Origin: Pilaira anomala
Taxonomy: Eukaryota > Mucoromycota > Mucoromycetes > Mucorales > Mucoraceae
NCBI GenBank assembly: GCA_025716855.1
Contig: JAIXMQ010000023.1
Span: 62,001-126,000 of the forward strand
Reading direction: 5' to 3'
Length of the DNA stretch: 64,000 nucleotides
Shown here piece by piece: positions 57,672 to 64,000 of the stretch (positions are counted from its first letter, which is position 1; each line of letters starts with the position of its first letter). Below the pieces are notes generated by a model. That model was not told the DNA's origin and made no database searches. It saw only the letters and a program-made list of their open reading frames with translations. The translations under genes were made by a program, and so were the position numbers.

Positions 57672-60600
57672 ATGGTCGCAAAGAAACCCTTGGCCAAGAA
57701 ACCTTCGGGTAAAAAACTTCTTTCAAAGAAAAGCAACAGCAGCAGCAGCAGCAACAACACACCCTCCAGCAAGTCTGCCTTCAGTACCAAGTCTGCTTTC
57801 AATAAAGAGGAAAAAGAACCAAAAGAACTCTCCAACTCCAAGTTGAAGAAAAAGGAGTTCCAACGTAAGAAATACAATAAAGACAGCAAGAAGAAAAAGG
57901 GAGGAGATCAAAACAACGATGAAGACGATTCAGACTTTGAAATCGTACCTACCTTGCATCAACAAACACTCTCTGACGATGAATCCGAAGACGATTCCGA
58001 TCTCGAGTTGGATATGTTTGGAAAATTCAAGGCCAAGAAACCTGCCGCCGTAGCCGTCGCTGCCACTGCTGCTTCGGTCAAGAAACAAAAACCAATTACA
58101 ATGAATGATAGTGATGAAGAAGGCGATGCAAAGTTTATCGCTTCAGAGACTTTAGCTGCCAATCGAAAGAATAAGAAATCGGGTGGTTTCCAATCGATGG
58201 GTAAAGTTTTTTTTTATCTTACATTCTCTTACCATAGCAACAACAACAACATAACCATAGTTACTAAAACTGATTTTTTTTTTTCTTTTTTAAAAAAATT
58301 GCACTGATACAGGTTTAAGTAACAACGTATTCAAAGCAATTATTCACAAAGGTTTCAAAGTACCTACACCCGTCCAACGTAAATGTATTCCCCTGATTTT
58401 ACAAGGTGACGATGTCGTCGGTATGGCACGTACCGGTTCCGGTAAAACCGCTGCCTTCTTGATCCCCATGTTAGAAAAACTCAAGGTACATTCAGCCAAG
58501 ACAGGTGCACGTGCCTTGATCTTATCCCCTTCCCGTGAATTAGCATTACAGACCCAAAAAGTCTGTAAGGAATTAATGAAATATACCGATCTTCGTAGTG
58601 GCTGTATTGTCGGTGGTGATAGTTTAGATGAACAATTCGAGATGATCGCTTCGAATCCAGATATCTTGATCGCCACACCAGGTCGTTTATTACATGTCTC
58701 GGTCGAGATGAATTTAGATCTTCGTACAATTGAATATGTTGTCTTTGATGAAGCAGATAGATTATTCGAGATGGGTTTCGCTGTTCAGTTACATGAAATC
58801 CTTTCTCGTCTTCCTCCCTCGCGTCAAACCCTTTTGTTTTCCGCTACTTTACCCAAGATGTTGGTCGATTTCGCTAAAGCCGGTCTTCAAGAACCTACTT
58901 TGATTCGTTTAGATGTCGATACAAAGATCTCGCGCGATCTGGAAATGGCTTTCTTTGCCGTAAAGGATAACGAAAAGGAAGGCGCCCTTCTCTACCTCTT
59001 AAAGAACGTCATCAAATTACCGAAACATACTCAAAATTCAGATACCTCCGATATCAAGAAATACAGAAAAAAAAAGTCGGAAAAGAAGGAACAATCCGGT
59101 GTAGAAGCAGATCATCAAACCATCTTATTCGCTGCTACCAAACATCATGTAGAATATTTAGCCACCCTTTTAGAAATCGCTGGATACCAAGTCTCTTACG
59201 TTTACGGTTCCCTGGATCAAACCGCACGTAATATTCAAATCAACAAATTCAGAAACGGTGTCACCAATATCTTGGTCGTCACCGATGTCGCTGCCCGTGG
59301 TATTGATATTCCCATCTTAGAGAACGTCATCAATTACGATTTCTGTGGTTCTTCCAAGGTCTTTGTACATCGTGTAGGTCGTGCAGCGCGTGCGGGTCGT
59401 CGTGGTTGGGCCTACTCCTTTGTCACCTCAGAAGAATTACCTTACTTGATCGATCTTCAATTATTCTTGACACGTCCATTGATTTTAGCAGGTGAAAAAG
59501 AGGAATACGATTACACCTCCGATCTAGTCATCGGTTCCATGCCAAAGGAACACTTGATTGATGATCAAGCTTGGGCGGCCGATAAGATCTCAAAGGACGC
59601 AAGTTTAGACGGAATTCATCGCACTGCCTTGAACGCTTACAAACTCTATAACCGTACAAAACCTCGTGCCGCCCCTGAGAGTTACGCTCGTGCAAAGGAA
59701 GTACTCAAGAAAAAAGCTTACAACAATTTACATCCTTTATTATTAAACGAAGAGAATCAAAGTCATGCCGAATTAGAACGTGCTAGTTTAATTGAAGCCA
59801 TCTCGGGATTTAGACCCGCTGAAACCATCTTTGAGTTCGGGATTCGTGGTACCCGTAAATTAACCCCGGCCACCGTCATGATGCGTGAACGTCGTGGCGT
59901 CGTCGATCGTATCATCACTGCACATAAATCAAAATCGGAAGCCGAATCCGCCGTCTTGGATCAACCTTTAGCTATTCGTGATGAAAACAAGGTCGTAGAG
60001 AGTTTAGGTGGACACGTAGATGAAGAGGAATTAGCAATGACTTTTAATATACCGGAAGTACCCACAAAGAAAGAGAAAAAGACTACTTTCCGTGATGAAG
60101 AGTTCTATATCTCTTATACTCAAAAGGATGCAAACACTGAACGTGGTTACTCCATGAACAATGAAGGAAGTTTCATGGAACAGGCAAGTAAGGCTCAATT
60201 GGATCTTACTGGGGATGATAATGATGCCATGAAGAAGAGTCAAAACATGTTACGTTGGGATTCCAAAAAGAGAAAGTTCATTAAGGGTACTGGTATCGGT
60301 TCCGATAACAAGAAATTGATTCGTACTGAAAGTGGTGCCTTGATTTCGGCTTCTTATAAGAGTGGAAGATTCGATGAATGGGCCAAAAAGAAGCATATCA
60401 CTTTACCTCGGGCCGGTGAACGTGAATTGGATGGTGCTAGTAATATGGCTCAAAAGAGATTCCGTCATAACAAGGAAGAAGAGGCTAAACGTGTGGATCC
60501 TCTTGCTTATGATTATGATAAGAAGATGAAGAAGAGAAAGATGAATGAGTCTGAACCGATTGTTGAAAATGGTATGGGTAAGAAACGTGTAGGTGATCGC

Positions 60601-60822
60601 TCTAATACCAAATCTGAGTTGAAGGATGCTAGTCAAATTCGTAAGACTCGTGTTGCTCTTGAAAAGAGAAGAGAAAAATCAAACCGTCCTTCCGGTGGTT
60701 CTTCTCGTGGTGGTCGTGGTGGTGGACGCGGTGGTGGAAGAGGCGGTCGTGGTGGTGGAAGTAGCCGTGGTGGTGGTAGTAGCCGTGGTGGTGGAGGTGG
60801 AGGAAGAGGTCGTGGTCGTTAA
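57672..60822 (+). CDS. DBP10: DEAD-box ATP-dependent RNA helicase DBP10 (DDX54)
   Basis: Two exons (57672-58200, 58313-60822) encode 1,012 residues, close to yeast Dbp10. A lysine- and serine-rich N-terminus with acidic patches precedes the helicase core: Q-motif FKVPTPVQ, motif I ARTGSGKT (215-222), Ia PSRELALQ, Ib TPGRL, motif II DEAD (322-325), motif III SAT, then DVAARGIDIP and HRVGRAARAGR in the second RecA domain. The region RDEEFYISYTQKDANTERGY matches the DBP10-specific C-terminal domain. Dbp10 acts in the nucleolus in assembly of the large ribosomal subunit. The C-terminus ends in about 40 residues of RGG-type repeats, an RNA-binding tail. Codons are biased towards preferred ones, consistent with high expression. 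Confidence 0.95.
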
Positions 60823-61259
60823 AGAAATAACTCGTTACTCTTTCTCTATTTTGCTAATATAACAACAAACCTGTATTATAAATTGACACTATATTATATA
60901 AACAAAAAATCTTTAGAAAAAAGCTCAAATATCAATAAAGAAAAAAAAAGTAATTTCATAGAAAAAAAAAGACTAGACCCCCCTTTTATATATATATATA
61001 TATATAACAGTGTCTTTCTATCTTGTATTTGATGTTAAGAAGGATGTCAGAGAATCCTTTTTTGATATACAAAAACATTCATGTTTATTATGTCTTGAGA
61101 TTCAATTTTTTGGTTTACAAATAGACTAAAATATATTTCTTTATGAGTTAAATAATCAGGGTGATGTAATTTATTAGAGAGGTGATTAAGTTTATATAAT
61201 TAATAAGGCGTAAAAGTATTACTAAATAATTTCTTTGTTGGGTAATACAGTAAAGGTTT
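60823..61259. other. Convergent spacer
   Basis: About 440 bases between the DBP10 and G-alpha 3' ends; A/T-rich with a (TA)n run near 60988-61004. It holds both transcript ends. Confidence 0.5.
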
Positions 61260-62741
61260 TTAAAGGATACCTGATTCTTCTAAACTATTTTGTAAAATTG
61301 TATCTTTTACTGCACTAAATACGAGACGAATCTAAATAAAGTAAAAATGAATACAATGCAACTATAAAAAAAGAAAAAAGAAAAAAAAGGGACTTGTCAT
61401 ATTTACATTAGATGTATCTGTTGCCTGTGTTATACTATTATACACATACAAAAAAAAAAAAAAATTAGAAACATAAAAGAAAAAAAAAATCAATGATGTA
61501 CACACAAAACTCTTACTGTGGGTATATATTTAATTTAGCTCGATTCAACTGATGAAACCTCCAAAGGATATAAGAAACAGCCTTAATTGAATCCTCACCA
61601 TCTAAAAAATCAGGAAAATACGCTTGAAACGGTACTTTCATCAACTTTTTACGAAACAAATCAATCTTGTTCAAAAACAAGATAACAGACGTCTTTAAAA
61701 ACCATCGACTATTCACTACCGAATCAAACAAGATGAAACTTTCTACCATCCGGTTTTGTGAGTTCTTTTCTAACAACACTTGATCATATTCACTGATCGC
61801 AACACAAAATATAATAGACGTGACTCCTTCAAAGCAATGAATCCATTTCTTTCGCTCTGATCTTTGTCCACCCACATCCACCATACTATTATATCATTTC
61901 ATTATATTAAATATCAATTTGTTAATTACACGACGTTATATATATAAAAAAAAAAGGGAAACTTACTGGATATTTAATTTATTCGCTATAGTAAATCTTG
62001 TATCGGTAATACCAATCGTTTTTGATCTTGATAGTAATACGTCTTTTACAGTTGGAACGTATTTTGGATCCAATGTGATTCTTTTCATTTCAGCTAAAAA
62101 ACTAAAAAAAAAAATGGGTGTTCAGTTATATATATATATGTATGCCTGTGAGTGTCTGCTATATATATATATAATAATACGTTACTGAGAGGCTGAATCC
62201 ATTAAATAAAATTCATTGTATCTTTCCTCAATTAATTTCGAAACAACAGGATCTTCCCATATTCTTGTAATAAAAAAAGACATGATTGGATCAAACGCTT
62301 TTTTCGAATCCGTGATAGTATATCCCATTAAAAGATCTACTAATTCTGGCTATATATACAAGAAATAAATATCAAAAAAAAAAAAAATTCATGCAAAATA
62401 CGTTTTTTTTTTCTCTCTCTCTCTCTCTCACACACCTGTTCTTTTATAATCATACACGTATATCCAAATTGGTTGATAGCTTTTACAATAGACTGTATCG
62501 AATCAATGATATTTTTATAAATGGCCAACTTGAAAGTCAAGAGTTCCTCTTTAGAGTACCCATGTTGATGAATAATCTTCATTTGTTTAACAATCGTTGT
62601 TTTACCCGATTCTGAACTTCCTAATAACAAGATTTTGTATTCTCCTTTGGATTGTTTTTCAAAATCAACTAAATTTCGATCAATCCATCGACTCTTTACT
62701 GCTCTCAAGTCTCTTTCTTCTGATGATAAGCATATTCCCAT
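61260..62741 (-). CDS. Heterotrimeric G-protein alpha subunit with atypical P-loop
   Basis: Six exons (62741-62436, 62349-62186, 62101-61967, 61885-61517, 61434-61407, 61331-61260) encode 357 residues, the family's usual length. The N-terminus MGICLSSEE has Gly2 for myristoylation and Cys4 for palmitoylation. G-boxes: P-loop GSSESGKTT (41-49), switch [13 protein letters not shown], switch [26 protein letters not shown], and TQATDT. The canonical P-loop is GAGESGKST, so the residue equivalent to Ras Gly12 is Ser43 here. The catalytic Arg of switch I and Gln of switch II are kept. The C-terminus SGIL lacks the Cys modified by pertussis toxin in Gi-type subunits. G-alpha couples membrane receptors to effectors such as adenylate cyclase. 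The divergent P-loop and TQAT suggest a specialised paralogue. Confidence 0.93.
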
Positions 62742-63181
62742 GTTAAATAAAATAAAAAGAGAAAAAAAAAAAAAAGAAGAGAGAGAGAGAAAGAAAAATC
62801 ATTATTTCAATTATTATATAATTCTGGAAATAGAGTAAAATAAAAAGGATTTGAAATGTCAAATTTGCCACACTCTCTTTTTTTTTCTCTCCTTAATATT
62901 GTTTTCATTGTTTTCTTAATAAAAATTGTTTGTTTGTCGTAAATTAAAATGTACTCAAGACCCAAATTCTCGTATCCTAGATACAAATCAAGGTAATATT
63001 AACGCGTTTATTTCAACACTGTAACTATTAGAAACCAAAACTATTTCTAAATAAGGTATATAAATATTTTGACTGTTTACATATGTAAAAAAAAAAAAAC
63101 TTTGATTTTTATTTTTAGATTGGGTGGTTAAGGGGGGAGAGAGAGAGGGAATGAGAACGAAAAACAAAAAAGTGATTGAAT
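62742..63181. other. Spacer between G-alpha and pyrophosphatase
   Basis: About 440 bases holding the G-alpha promoter and the pyrophosphatase 3' end (both genes minus strand). GA-rich and A-runs lie near 62757-62798. No gene was seen. Confidence 0.45.
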
Positions 63182-64000
63182 TTACAAGCTGTGACCAGAG
63201 ATGAAGAACCACTTGTCAACAGAGGCATCAATAGGAGCAGCAGGTTGAGGAGAAGCCTATACATATATATATATATTTAGTATACCTATTAGACTTATTT
63301 TAATAATAATAAACTTACAGCAGGAATCTCAACAGAGGCGTTGTGGTAAGGGGAATCTTCAACAGAGGTATTGACACTAAAATTAATTTTTTTTTTTTAG
63401 TTGGCAATTTTTTTTTTTTTTTTTAATTTAAACCTTACGTTTCGATATCCTTCTTATCAGAAGCACCGCTAATAAGTGCCTTCCAAGCTTCATGAGTCTC
63501 AAGAACGACATCAGTAGCATACTTCTTGTTCTTGGCCTCTCCGCTGAAAGCAAAAACGTTTTCGGGCTTTCCATCAGGGATTTTGTAGATACGGAACCAT
63601 TCATTCGTAGCACGAACAAGACCAGGAAGATGCTTCTCAACATCCTCAATATCTGTATTAAAAAGAAGGGGGGGTTTATTTTAGTTTCTTATGCAAAACA
63701 CACAAGCCCCCTCACTTAACTACCACACACACACACACACACACACCCCTTCCATTTTCTCCTTAAAAAAAAAAAAAAAAAAACTTACCGTTCAACTTGG
63801 GAGCTAAAGGATCATTTACATCAATAGCAAGTACCTTCCAATCAGTCTCTCCTTCATCTAAAAGAGCCATGACACCAAGTACCTTGACTTGCTTGATTTG
63901 ACCGGGATAAGCAACTTGTTCACCAATCTCAATCACATCAACGGGATCGTTATCACCACGAGCCTTGGTCTCAGGGTGAGAATGGTTAGGATCTTCCCAA
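63182..64000 (-). CDS. IPP1: Cytosolic inorganic pyrophosphatase, C-terminal part
   Basis: Four exons lie in the window (64000-63789 partial, 63652-63439, 63376-63319, 63256-63182); the N-terminus is beyond the right edge. The family signature [11 protein letters not shown] carries the metal-binding Asp residues of soluble family I pyrophosphatases. It is followed by [53 protein letters not shown] and [13 protein letters not shown], all collinear with yeast Ipp1. The C-terminus [16 protein letters not shown] matches the eukaryotic extension. The enzyme hydrolyses pyrophosphate released by biosynthetic reactions and is essential in yeast. Two of the introns (63257-63318 and 63377-63438) are 62 nt long and the third is 136 nt. 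Confidence 0.95.

Overview
The window is a eukaryotic, AT-rich genome segment. Its genes are cut by many short introns (mostly 50-90 nt, GTAAGT-type donors and TAG/CAG acceptors), and the spacers are full of A/T homopolymers. Protein content (SCC2, RAD9, TOM1/HUWE1, DBP10, an RTA1-like protein, GPR1/FUN34/yaaH transporters, a fungal G-alpha) points to a fungus. The intron density, a probable U12-type AT-AC intron and the transposon repertoire fit an early-diverging Mucoromycota lineage such as Mucorales. The lineage is inference, not proven here. Splice models were built by hand; each was accepted only when reading phase and total length closed exactly.

Layout. 1-1.7 kb: 5' part of an unrecognised large protein (minus). 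2.5-3.7 kb: inositol polyphosphate multikinase with a probable AT-AC intron. 3.9-9.7 kb: cohesin loader SCC2 with a heptapeptide-repeat N-terminus. 10.45 kb: tRNA-Thr(AGT). 11.4-12.4 kb: RTA1-like membrane protein. 14.7-21.75 kb: a 7.0-kb element bounded by 67-bp near-perfect terminal inverted repeats and TA dinucleotides. It holds an intact nuclease-like gene, a broken MULE-type transposase, a nested 273-bp repeat pair and the C-terminal relic of a Tc1-type transposase. 22.2-24.1 kb: RAD9. 24.5-35.8 kb: a 15-exon HECT ubiquitin ligase. 37.9-39.4 kb: a C2H2/DUF3020-like, polyQ regulator. 41.1-42.0 kb: a small RING-H2 protein. 43.5-45.1 kb: a Golgi-type glycosyltransferase followed by a decayed tandem copy. 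46.9-56.6 kb: a tandem duplication of an acetate-transporter gene with its promoter and 3' region. 56.8-57.3 kb: an acidic unknown protein. 57.7-60.8 kb: helicase DBP10. 61.3-62.7 kb: G-protein alpha. 63.2-64 kb: C-terminal part of inorganic pyrophosphatase.

Most genes are unrelated housekeeping neighbours, so no operon-like logic is expected. SCC2, RAD9 and TOM1 all concern chromosome maintenance or ubiquitin control, but their proximity is probably chance. The accessory parts are the 7-kb element and the two tandem duplications. The duplicated acetate-transporter promoters act as a natural phylogenetic footprint: a 13-bp palindrome, CCGCGG, a GATAA-containing block and a 3' hairpin are kept while the surrounding DNA has diverged.
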